DNA of 64,000 nt from Flavobacterium cauense R2A-7 (lineage in GTDB: Bacteria > Bacteroidota > Bacteroidia > Flavobacteriales > Flavobacteriaceae): contig NZ_AVBI01000019.1 in the NCBI RefSeq assembly GCF_000498475.1, forward strand, positions 372,001 through 436,000, in the 5' to 3' direction. The position numbers were made by a program, and so were the translations under genes. The notes beneath the pieces are model-generated. The model saw only the letters and a list, made by a program, of their open reading frames with translations, did not search any database and had not been told where the DNA came from. Below are positions 52,701 to 60,145 of the stretch, in pieces. Position 1 is the stretch's first letter. Every line of letters starts with the position of its first letter.

Positions 52701-53251
52701 ACCTTATCTGCTTCACTTTTTATTACAGCAAGCGTTTTATCGGTATGAATTAATTCGTGAATAATATTTCTTCGCAAGACTTCGATATCCTGAGCATAAG
52801 GTTTTGCCCAATTGGTGAGCGTTAAAATATTTCGGATGTTTTTCAGGCGTTTTTGGGTTTCCTTATAGGTTCTTACAACTGCTTTTCCGTTATAATCGGG
52901 ACAATTCTTGTGATAGTATTCTGCTGTATGGTTTTCAAAATCAGCCGTGATATAGTATAACTTTTCTAAGTCATTATCCGGAAAAAAAGCTTCCCATTTG
53001 GCAAATCCCAGTTTGATTTTGGTAGATGATGGCGGTTCCATTGCTACCAAACGCCATTTGCTGTTGGCCAGCTTTCCCCAATGGTTTGACAAGCGGAACA
53101 TTCCTGCCTGCGTGTAATAGTAGCGACTTCCGGATGTGCTCTTGAAATCGGGTTTTCGTTCTTCAATTACGGATAACGGTACTTCATTAAAAATACAAAA
53201 CGTGTTTTTAAAAAAGTCTTTAGTAGGTTGGTAAGTATTCTGAGGAAGCAT
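52697..53251 (-). CDS. Flavobacterial hypothetical, paralogue of 53991-54551 product
   Basis: A 184-residue protein sharing motifs with the product at 53991-54551: TFCIFNEVPLS, SGSRYYYTQAGMFRLSNHWGKLANSKWRL and GFAKWEAFFPDND. The SNHWG...WRL core is a likely functional site, but no family name is known to me. It is the last gene of an overlapping five-gene operon. Predicted cytoplasmic. Confidence 0.75.
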   Translation of the reverse strand: MLPQNTYQPTKDFFKNTFCIFNEVPLSVIEERKPDFKSTSGSRYYYTQAGMFRLSNHWGKLANSKWRLVAMEPPSSTKIKLGFAKWEAFFPDNDLEKLYYITADFENHTAEYYHKNCPDYNGKAVVRTYKETQKRLKNIRNILTLTNWAKPYAQDIEVLRRNIIHELIHTDKTLAVIKSEADKV

Positions 53252-53637
53252 TACCGAATGTCTTCGTTAAAAATCCCATCCACATAAAACCAAAAATCAC
53301 CTTCTTTTTTAAACGTGGATCTCTCATGATGAATATGGTTTTTCAAACGATTGTCTAAGAAACAGGCTTTAAATTCCACCGTATTTTCAGAAGCGGAAAT
53401 GATCTCCAATTTCAGCCAATGATTTTCTTTCGACCAAGCCAGAATATCTTTTTTATTGTGGTACCGACGTGTGGAAGAGTGTGTTGTAGCCACTAAATAA
53501 TCCGCCTGTTGGGTACAATAAGCCGAATAACGAGAACGCATTAAAGCTTCGGCAGTTGGCGCTTTTTTTACGCCTACAATATACGGTTCGCAACATTCTG
53601 AAAAGGATTTTCCAGAACCACAGTAACAGTTTTGCAT
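53251..53637 (-). CDS. ychJ: YchJ-like SEC-C motif protein
   Basis: A 128-residue protein starting MQNCYCGSGKSFSECCEPYIVG, the SEC-C zinc-binding motif with four cysteine/histidine ligands. The C-terminal part is the small UPF0225/YchJ domain. It overlaps its neighbours at both ends by 1 nt, typical of a tight operon. The role is unknown. Confidence 0.85.
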   Translation of the reverse strand: MQNCYCGSGKSFSECCEPYIVGVKKAPTAEALMRSRYSAYCTQQADYLVATTHSSTRRYHNKKDILAWSKENHWLKLEIISASENTVEFKACFLDNRLKNHIHHERSTFKKEGDFWFYVDGIFNEDIR

Positions 53638-53849
53638 TATCCGTTTATTTTCTGGTGCAATTGATTCAGCAATACCTGATAACGACTGATTTCAATTAAA
53701 TCTTCGTCTTCTTCGGCATAATCCAGCAGTTCATCCAATAGCTCGCTCGCATCGGTTAAAGAATTGTTCGCGGTTTTAATATCTTTTGCAGCAATAGCGT
53801 CAATGACTTGTTGTACGTTGATTTGCAATTCGGTGAAATTGATTTCCAT
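53637..53849 (-). CDS. Small acidic hypothetical protein
   Basis: A 70-residue acidic helical protein (MEINFTELQINVQQVIDAIAAKDIK...). No family is recognised. It overlaps its neighbours by 1 nt on each side, with the upstream stop forming a TAATG with its ATG. This arrangement strongly suggests translation. Confidence 0.65.
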   Translation of the reverse strand: MEINFTELQINVQQVIDAIAAKDIKTANNSLTDASELLDELLDYAEEDEDLIEISRYQVLLNQLHQKING

Positions 53850-54004
53850 TATTGTAGTTCGTCTTTTTTAGTGTTTTCGTTAAACTGTCGGGCAATGGCT
53901 TTCAGTTTTTCTTTTCGGAGTTGTTCCGCCTCCTGTACTCTGGTTTTCTTTTGGTCTACTTTCTTTTTGTGCGCCAATCGATTCGTTTCATTACGCCGTC
54001 CCAT
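53849..54004 (-). CDS. Small basic coiled-coil protein
   Basis: A 51-residue ORF, too short for many gene calls. It reads MGRRNETNRLAHKKKVDQKK and continues with alternating Lys/Glu residues, consistent with a coiled coil. Its start lies within the end of the 53991 gene (14-nt overlap), and its stop overlaps the next ATG as TAATG. The packing supports a real gene; the function is unknown. Confidence 0.6.
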   Translation of the reverse strand: MGRRNETNRLAHKKKVDQKKTRVQEAEQLRKEKLKAIARQFNENTKKDELQ

Positions 54005-54551
54005 ACGCTGCTGTTAATTTTCTTTTAATCTCGAGAAAAGAACTGTTGGTATCGGTTAACATTGTAACCGCTTCTTTTCGCAATGCAATTATATCTTCAA
54101 AATTAATGTATTTTGCCCAATTATCCGTAGTTAGCACTTCGTTGAGATGACGAATCACTTTCGCTGTTTCCGTGGCATTGCGAAGATGTGCTTTTCCGTT
54201 GTATTCCGGATTATTTTTATGCTGAAAACTAACTTCATTCGTTTCCCAATTTACTTCCACATAAAAAAGATTCTCGTGTTCGTTGTTTGGATAGAAGTCG
54301 GTCCAATCGGCATAACCCGCTTTTGTTTTAGATGTTGTTCCGTTTTCGATAGGCAGCAAACGCCAACGACAATTGGCTGCGCGCCCCCAGTGATTGGAAA
54401 CCCTGTACAGACCTTTTTCTGTAAAATAATAACTGCTGCCGGATTTACTGGTATAACTAAGTTTTAAACCGTTGATTTCCGTTAACGTAACTTCTCTGTA
54501 AATACAGAAGGTATGTTTGTGAAAATTGGTTTTGTCGTAGATTTTTTGCAT
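53991..54551 (-). CDS. Flavobacterial hypothetical, paralogue of 52697-53251 product
   Basis: A 186-residue protein, first gene of the operon. It contains HTFCIYREVTL, SGSSYYFTEKGLYRVSNHWGRAANCRWRL and GYADWTDFYPNNE. The aligned motifs make it a paralogue of the product of the last gene. Two copies bracketing a YchJ gene is an unusual arrangement. No domain name is known to me. Confidence 0.75.
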   Translation of the reverse strand: MQKIYDKTNFHKHTFCIYREVTLTEINGLKLSYTSKSGSSYYFTEKGLYRVSNHWGRAANCRWRLLPIENGTTSKTKAGYADWTDFYPNNEHENLFYVEVNWETNEVSFQHKNNPEYNGKAHLRNATETAKVIRHLNEVLTTDNWAKYINFEDIIALRKEAVTMLTDTNSSFLEIKRKLTAAYGTA

Positions 54552-54686
54552 TGTGGCAAAGATAAAGTTTTAGAATTTAACCACAAAGTGCGCTAAGTTT
54601 TACGTAAATACCCCAAAAAAAATATCTTAAAAAAGCTTTGTGTGCCATGTTGCAGTTAAACATAAATCACAAATATCAGATTTCGT

Positions 54687-54694
54687 TATCTTTG
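54687..54694 (+). promoter_or_regulatory. Candidate promoter of the DUF423 gene (-7 box)
   Basis: TATCTTTG fits TAnnTTTG and lies 16 nt before the ATG at 54710, giving a very short leader. No -33 TTG at the right distance. Confidence 0.5.
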
Positions 54695-54709
54695 ACAAAA
54701 ACTTAAGAA

Positions 54710-55087
54710 ATGAAAGAAACAGTTTTGGCTTTTGGTGCTTTGTATGGCGGATTGGCAGTAATTTTAGGAGCGTTTGGTGCCCATGCGCTTAAGAAACGAA
54801 TGAATGAAGATTTACTGAAAAGTTTTGAAACCGGTGTGAAATATCAAATGTATCACGCTATTGTTTTATTGGTTCTCCCACAAATCATTGATTTGGAAAG
54901 CGGATTAAGCCAGGGACTTGGGTGGTGTTTTATCGTTGGAACACTATTGTTTTCTTTCAGTATTTACGGATTGTGCCTTACTTCTATGAAAGGCAACAAA
55001 TGGACTTTTTTAGGACCTATTACCCCACTTGGCGGACTTTTATTGGTTTCTGGATGGATTAATTTATTGTTTACCGTACTTTATTAA
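54710..55087 (+). CDS. DUF423 membrane protein (YgdD-like)
   Basis: A 125-residue integral membrane protein with four hydrophobic segments. The conserved ILGAFGAHALKKRM near the N-terminus and FETGVKYQMYHAIVLL identify DUF423. The function is unknown. Confidence 0.88.
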   Translation: MKETVLAFGALYGGLAVILGAFGAHALKKRMNEDLLKSFETGVKYQMYHAIVLLVLPQIIDLESGLSQGLGWCFIVGTLLFSFSIYGLCLTSMKGNKWTFLGPITPLGGLLLVSGWINLLFTVLY

Positions 55088-55096
55088 ATTGGTGTG

Positions 55097-55456
55097 ATGG
55101 ACAAACGTAAAAAAGAAAACAAAACCGAATTATCCGATGATTTGAAGTCCGGAATTGAAAACCTTTCCGGTCTTTCTACAGATGATGTAAAAACACACTT
55201 CAATTCCGACAAGCCAGCGCAATTAAAATCGCAAACCTACGCACAGGGGTCGGCAATTCATTTGGAGGATGGAAAAGAAAAACATATGCCTCATGAAACA
55301 TGGCGTGTCGTGCAACAAAAACAAGGAAGAGTACAACCTACCAAACAATTAAATGATAAAACAATCATTACCGACAATCAAAAACTGGAAGAAGAAGCCG
55401 ATAAAATAGCACTGAAAAACATTTCAAAAGAAACCACCGATTCAATCAATCCTTGA
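55097..55456 (+). CDS. Minimal DUF4157/eCIS-core-like protein with lost HExxH
   Basis: A 119-residue protein from ATG 55097 (a GTG three bases earlier is also in frame). The segments LKSQTYAQGSAIHLEDG, MPHETWRVVQQKQGRVQPT and LEEEADKIA follow the order of the DUF4157 eCIS-core domain. The usual HExxH zinc site is HETWR here, so the second His is replaced by Arg and metalloprotease activity is unlikely. It follows the DUF423 gene by 9 nt. A scaffold or inhibitor role is possible. Confidence 0.55.
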   Translation: MDKRKKENKTELSDDLKSGIENLSGLSTDDVKTHFNSDKPAQLKSQTYAQGSAIHLEDGKEKHMPHETWRVVQQKQGRVQPTKQLNDKTIITDNQKLEEEADKIALKNISKETTDSINP

Positions 55457-55484
55457 ATTTATTCAAATTGTATGGGGGTAAAAT

Positions 55485-55516
55485 AAAAAACCATTCGCCG
55501 CGGCGAATGGTTTTTT
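55485..55516. terminator. Convergent bidirectional terminator
   Basis: An almost perfect palindrome AAAACCATTCGCCG/CGGCGAATGGTTTT lies between the convergent hypothetical and gdhA genes, with A and T runs on the sides. Confidence 0.9.
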
Positions 55517-55536
55517 GTATCTGAAAAAAGTATCAA

Positions 55537-56811
55537 TTAAGGGAAGATACCTCTTTGTTTGTAAGCCATTTCAATACGTACTAACGCTTGAATGTAAGCT
55601 GCCGTTCTCCAGTCTGTTTTGTACTGACCCCCTGTAATTACTACACGGTTGAACGCATCTTCCATTTTCTTTCTTAATTTGATGATTACATCATCCATAG
55701 TCCAGATTTCTCCGTTACGGTTTTGTAACCACTCGAAGTAAGAACCGATTACACCTCCTGAATTACATAAGATGTCCGGAATAATTTCAATTCCTTTAGC
55801 CAATAAAATAGCTTCACCTTCTGTATCTGTTGGTCCGTTTGCACCTTCAGCAATTACTTTTGCTTTTACTGTATCAGCATTTGCAGCAGTGATTTGGTTT
55901 CCTAAAGCAGCTGGAATAATTACATCACAGTCAATTCCGAAGAATTCTGAACCTTCATAATCCTGTGTATTTTTGAAACCGGAAATAGTTCCGTTGTCTG
56001 CCTGGAAACGTAATAAAGCTTCAGGATCAATTCCTTCCGGATTGTAGATGGTTCCTGTAGCATCCTGAACACCAACAAGGATTGCTCCGTTTTTGTTCAT
56101 AAAGTGTGCTGCCCAGTAACCTACGTTACCAAAACCTTGCACAATATATTTTTTTCCTTCTAAAGTAGTGTTTCTTAATTTCGCCCAAGACTCTAAAGTA
56201 ACTACTACTCCAAATCCTGTTGCACGGTCACGACCTTCCAAACCTCCAGATCCTACTGGTTTTCCAGTAACCACGTGTTGGTTTTTAGAACGCTCAGCCG
56301 GAGATTTTGTAGACATGTATGTATCTGCAATCCAAGCCATCATTTGTGCGTTTGTATTTACATCCGGTGCAGGAATATCATGCTCTGGACCGATATTATC
56401 ACCCAATGCATATGTAAAACGACGTGTGATACGCTCCAATTCGCCTTGAGAATATTTTTTAGGATCCAATTGAATACCACCTTTACCACCACCGTAAGGA
56501 AGTCCGGCTAACGAAGTTTTCCATGTCATCCAAGTAGCCAATGCTCTTGCTGCATCGATGTCCACCGTTGGGTGGTAACGCAATCCTCCTTTGTAAGGAC
56601 CTAATACATTGTTATGTTGTACACGGTATCCGGTAAATACTTCTACCGTTCCGTTGTCCATTTTTACTGGGAAGTTAACTATAATTTCATTGTTTGTAGA
56701 AGAAAGGATTTTCTTTACAGTTTCATCCAATCCCATCACATTAGCCGCCTTTTCGAACTGATTTTTCACGTTCTCATACATGGTTGGCTGGGGCTTTACT
56801 GTTGTTGCCAT
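55537..56811 (-). CDS. gdhA: Glutamate dehydrogenase
   Basis: A 424-residue Glu/Leu/Phe/Val dehydrogenase. The substrate-binding lysine region GGLRYHP and PYGGGKGGIQLDP are conserved, and the Rossmann motif GFGNVGYWAA is in the C-terminal half. The length fits hexameric class enzymes of about 420 residues. A strong promoter lies upstream. Confidence 0.95.
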   Translation of the reverse strand: MATTVKPQPTMYENVKNQFEKAANVMGLDETVKKILSSTNNEIIVNFPVKMDNGTVEVFTGYRVQHNNVLGPYKGGLRYHPTVDIDAARALATWMTWKTSLAGLPYGGGKGGIQLDPKKYSQGELERITRRFTYALGDNIGPEHDIPAPDVNTNAQMMAWIADTYMSTKSPAERSKNQHVVTGKPVGSGGLEGRDRATGFGVVVTLESWAKLRNTTLEGKKYIVQGFGNVGYWAAHFMNKNGAILVGVQDATGTIYNPEGIDPEALLRFQADNGTISGFKNTQDYEGSEFFGIDCDVIIPAALGNQITAANADTVKAKVIAEGANGPTDTEGEAILLAKGIEIIPDILCNSGGVIGSYFEWLQNRNGEIWTMDDVIIKLRKKMEDAFNRVVITGGQYKTDWRTAAYIQALVRIEMAYKQRGIFP

Positions 56812-56875
56812 AGTTTTAATGATTTACAACTTATTTTGTTTGTTTGTTTATTTTTTATGCTCCGAAAAAAGCAAG

Positions 56876-56905
56876 CAAATATATATTATTTTAAATAATT
56901 TCAAA
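56876..56905 (-). promoter_or_regulatory. gdhA promoter
   Basis: On the minus strand: TTTG (56905-56902), 18 nt, TATATTTG (56883-56876). This is an excellent fit to the Bacteroidota promoter form, about 65 nt before the gdhA ATG. Confidence 0.75.
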
Positions 56906-56986
56906 GCCATTTTTTTGAATAAAATGCAATTCAAACCCACAATTTAACAGTACGTTTTGATTAATTAATAATTCCTGCTTATATTG

Positions 56987-57029
56987 GTAACAAAAGTTAC
57001 TTATCCGTACATTCAAAATCCTAAATTTG
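56987..57029 (+). promoter_or_regulatory. Operator and promoter of the Crp/Fnr-family gene
   Basis: The palindrome GTAACAAAAGTTAC (56987-57000) precedes TAAATTTG (57022-57029). The first base of the operator is 35 nt before the first base of the -7 box, a position typical of a class II activator. The same element and spacing occur upstream of 58524. The leader to the ATG at 57043 is very short. Confidence 0.6.
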
Positions 57030-57042
57030 TAAAAAAGAAACC

Positions 57043-57675
57043 ATGTACCAATTGCTGAAAGAATCCTACGATTATCTGTTTGAAGACGAATTATTAAAAG
57101 AAATAGCCGCAGTTGGCAGTCAACGAAAATTCCATCAGGATGATATTCTTATCGAAATTGGCGAACAGGTAAAATTCATGCCATTATTGGTAAAAGGCGC
57201 CATTAAAATTCTGCGTGAAGACGAAAACGGCGACGAATTACTATTGTATTTTCTGGAACGAGGCGATACCTGCGCAATGACCTTAACCTGCTGTTTGGGA
57301 AAAAACAAAAGTAAAATTCAGGCTGTAGCCGAAACCGATGGAATACTAATCATGATTCCGATTGAAAAAATGGAAGAATGGATTGTAAAATACAAATCAT
57401 GGCGCAATTTCGTATTCGAAAGTTATAATGTCCGTTTATTGGAAATGTTGGAAGCAATCGACACTTTAGCCTTTATGAAAATGGACGAGCGCTTGTTTAA
57501 ATATTTAACCGATAAAGCAAAAGTTTTAGGAACTACCGAAATTGCCAATACCCATCAGGAAATCGCTACTGACATGCACACCTCTCGGGTTGTAATTTCA
57601 AGACTTTTAAAAAGTCTGGAATTGGAAGGAAAAATAAAACTGAACCGCAATAAAATAGAAATCCTTCAATTTTAA
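57043..57675 (+). CDS. Crp/Fnr-family transcription regulator
   Basis: A 210-residue regulator. The N-terminal cyclic-nucleotide-binding-like beta barrel (QDDILIEIGEQVKFMPLLVKGAIKIL) is followed by a winged helix with TEIANTHQEIATDMHTSRVVISRLLKSLE. Cysteines occur in DTCAMTLTCCLG, which is notable for a sensor of sulfur or redox. Its stop overlaps the start of the TauE-like gene (TAATG), and the operator upstream suggests autoregulation. Confidence 0.9.
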   Translation: MYQLLKESYDYLFEDELLKEIAAVGSQRKFHQDDILIEIGEQVKFMPLLVKGAIKILREDENGDELLLYFLERGDTCAMTLTCCLGKNKSKIQAVAETDGILIMIPIEKMEEWIVKYKSWRNFVFESYNVRLLEMLEAIDTLAFMKMDERLFKYLTDKAKVLGTTEIANTHQEIATDMHTSRVVISRLLKSLELEGKIKLNRNKIEILQF

Positions 57676-58466
57676 TGGAAATAATAGGTTACATTGGTGC
57701 TTTGTGCATCGGTTTGATTTTAGGCATTACCGGCGGTGGCGGATCAATTATGACCGTACCGATTTTGGTTTATATTTTAGGATTTAATCCCATAACTGCC
57801 ACAGCCTATTCCCTGTTTATTGTTGGAACCACATCGGCTTTTGGAGCTACTCAAAATTTCTTCAAAGGCATGGTCGATGTAAAAAAGGGCTTTTTATTTG
57901 CCGTTCCATCATTTATCGCGGTATACCTTACACGTCGTTATCTTGTTCCGGCACTACCGGATGTTATTGCAACGATAGACAACTTCAAAATCACCAAAGA
58001 GTTTTTTCTCATGGTTTTATTTGCGGTAATTATGCTGTTTGCTGCTTTATCAATGTTGAAAAAAAAGAAAGGAAACCCTCTTACAACCGATAAAGATGAA
58101 TCTAAAATTCTTTTTATTGCCCAGACTTTCGGTGTAGGGATATTAATTGGTTTAGTGGGTGCCGGCGGTGGTTTTTTAATCATTCCGTCTTTGGTATTTT
58201 TCGCCAAACTTTCGATGCGAAAAGCCGTTGCCACTTCCCTATTGATAATCGCTTTAAATTCACTGATAGGTTTTTTAGGAGATCTTCAAACACTGGTTAT
58301 CGATTGGAAATTCCTATTAACCTTTACATCGTTATCGGTAACCGGAATTTTTATCGGAATTTATCTTAACAGATTCCTAAATGAAAACCAACTTAAAAAG
58401 GGTTTTGGTTACTTTGTATTACTTATGGCAATTTTTATTCTTACCAAAGAATTTTACGGACTGTAA
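57675..58466 (+). CDS. TauE/SafE-family sulfite/sulfur-compound exporter
   Basis: A 263-residue multi-span membrane protein with about eight helices. The glycine-rich repeats LGITGGGGSIMTVPIL and IGLVGAGGGFLIIPSL mark the two TauE halves. It is a putative exporter of sulfite or organosulfur anions. Its start overlaps the regulator stop by 1 nt. The downstream operator overlaps its stop codon. Confidence 0.9.
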   Translation: MEIIGYIGALCIGLILGITGGGGSIMTVPILVYILGFNPITATAYSLFIVGTTSAFGATQNFFKGMVDVKKGFLFAVPSFIAVYLTRRYLVPALPDVIATIDNFKITKEFFLMVLFAVIMLFAALSMLKKKKGNPLTTDKDESKILFIAQTFGVGILIGLVGAGGGFLIIPSLVFFAKLSMRKAVATSLLIIALNSLIGFLGDLQTLVIDWKFLLTFTSLSVTGIFIGIYLNRFLNENQLKKGFGYFVLLMAIFILTKEFYGL

Positions 58467-58505
58467 CCAAAGTTGCTTTACTTTTTAAATATTGAATTAC
58501 CTTTA
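58463..58505 (+). promoter_or_regulatory. Second Crp/Fnr-type operator and promoter in the persulfide module
   Basis: GTAACCAAAGTTGC (58463-58476) matches GTAACNNNNGTTRC and overlaps the TauE stop. The box TACCTTTA (58498-58505) begins 35 nt after the first base of the operator, as at 56987. The box has A in place of the final G of TAnnTTTG. Confidence 0.6.
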
Positions 58506-58523
58506 CAAAAAATTTGAATAGTT

Positions 58524-59936
58524 ATGAAAATAGAACAAATTTATACAGGATGTATTGCTCACGCAGCCTATTATATTGAAAACAATGGCGAAGCCGCTAT
58601 TTTCGATCCGTTAAGAGAAGTACAGCCCTACATCGATAAAGCCAAAAAAGACAACGCGAAAATCAAATATATTTTTGAAACGCATTTTCATGCGGATTTC
58701 GTTTCGGGACATTTGGATTTAGCTAAAAAAACCGGTGCTCAAATTGTTTACGGTCCAACAGCAAAGCCAAATTTCGAAGCGATTGTTGCCGAAGACAATC
58801 AAGAATTTAAAATCGGAAATTATATCATAAAAGCTATTCATACTCCTGGACACACTCTGGAAAGTACGACTTATCTTTTGATTGATGAAAACGGAAAACA
58901 ACACGGAATCATTACAGGAGATACTTTGTTTATTGGTGATGTTGGTCGTCCGGATTTAGCACAGAAACTGGTTTCCGATTTAACACAGGAAAAATTAGCC
59001 GGAATGTTGTTTGATTCGCTTCGCAATAAAATCATGCCGCTGTCTGACGATTTAATCGTTTATCCGAATCACGGTGCCGGAAGTGCCTGCGGAAAAAACA
59101 TGAGCAAAGAAACGACGGATACATTAGGCAATCAGAAAAAAGTAAATTATGCTTTGCGCGCTGATATGACCAAAGAAGAGTTCACAAAAGAACTATTGGA
59201 CGGTTTGGGAGCACCGCCAGCGTATTTCCCTCAAAATGTATTAATGAACATTCAAGGTTATGACAGCCTGGAAACCGTTATGAATAAAGCCAATACTGCA
59301 TTAAAACCAAAAGCATTTGAAGCAGTTGCCAACGAATCGGAAGCCTTGGTTTTGGACGTACGTCATGAAAATGATTTCGTAAAAGAACACGTACCAAACT
59401 CCATATTTATTGGTCTGCACGGAAACTTTGCTCCTTGGGTGGGTGCTTTAATTATGGATGTAAAACAACCTATTTTATTGATTACACCCGAAGGCAAGGA
59501 AGAAGAAACCATTACTCGTTTAGCTCGCGTTGGTTTCGATAACTGTTTGGGGTATTTAAAAGGTGGCTTGGAAGCATGGAAAGCAGCTGGTTTTGAAACC
59601 GACAGTATAACTTCAATTTCACCGGAACAATTTGCAACTGAAAAAGACCAAACAAAATTACCTGTAATCGACTCCAGAAAACCTGGTGAATTTACTGCCG
59701 AACATGTGGAAAATGCTATTAATATTCCTTTGGATTTTGTAAACAATCACCTTGCAGAAATTCCTAAAGACAAATTTTATTTGCATTGTGCCGGCGGTTA
59801 CCGTTCGGTAATCATGGCTTCCATTTTAAAAGCTCGTGGCTATCATAATATGATTAATGTTGAAAAAGGAATTAACGGAATCCGCAATGCGGGTGTAGAA
59901 CTTACAAAATTCGTTTGTCCGTCTACGTTAAAATAA
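58524..59936 (+). CDS. MBL-fold persulfide dioxygenase/rhodanese protein
   Basis: A 470-residue protein with an N-terminal metallo-beta-lactamase domain. Its metal site is FETHFHADFVSGH (the usual HxHxDH has F for the last H here), with HTPGHTLEST and GDTLFIGDVGRPDL. Two rhodanese domains follow. In the first, the active-site loop is LLITPEGKEE without cysteine, so it is probably inactive. The second has LHCAGGYRS with the reactive Cys. The design is that of ETHE1-like persulfide dioxygenases fused to rhodanese. Regulation by the Crp/Fnr gene upstream is likely. Confidence 0.9.
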   Translation: MKIEQIYTGCIAHAAYYIENNGEAAIFDPLREVQPYIDKAKKDNAKIKYIFETHFHADFVSGHLDLAKKTGAQIVYGPTAKPNFEAIVAEDNQEFKIGNYIIKAIHTPGHTLESTTYLLIDENGKQHGIITGDTLFIGDVGRPDLAQKLVSDLTQEKLAGMLFDSLRNKIMPLSDDLIVYPNHGAGSACGKNMSKETTDTLGNQKKVNYALRADMTKEEFTKELLDGLGAPPAYFPQNVLMNIQGYDSLETVMNKANTALKPKAFEAVANESEALVLDVRHENDFVKEHVPNSIFIGLHGNFAPWVGALIMDVKQPILLITPEGKEEETITRLARVGFDNCLGYLKGGLEAWKAAGFETDSITSISPEQFATEKDQTKLPVIDSRKPGEFTAEHVENAINIPLDFVNNHLAEIPKDKFYLHCAGGYRSVIMASILKARGYHNMINVEKGINGIRNAGVELTKFVCPSTLK

Positions 59937-59952
59937 ATTGATGAAAAGAAGA

Positions 59953-59983
59953 AAAAAATCAGGCAAAAGCCTGATTTTTTTTT
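59953..59983 (+). terminator. Terminator after the persulfide module
   Basis: A 12-bp stem AAAAAATCAGGC/GCCTGATTTTTT around AAAA, with a T run. Confidence 0.85.
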
Positions 59984-60041
59984 GATTTAAAAACTAACAA
60001 AAAATTAGCAACACAGATTATAAATCGGTAAAAAAAATAAA

Positions 60042-60049
60042 TACTTTTG
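60042..60049 (+). promoter_or_regulatory. Candidate promoter of the TlpA-like gene (-7 box)
   Basis: TACTTTTG fits TAnnTTTG. It lies about 97 nt before the chosen ATG at 60146, so the leader is long. Confidence 0.4.
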
Positions 60050-60145
60050 CAACACAAACAAATAAACCTAAAAATGAAATCGAAGATTACATCATCCGTT
60101 CTCCTTTTAGGCTCGAGTCATAAATACAAAACAAAATATCAAAAC

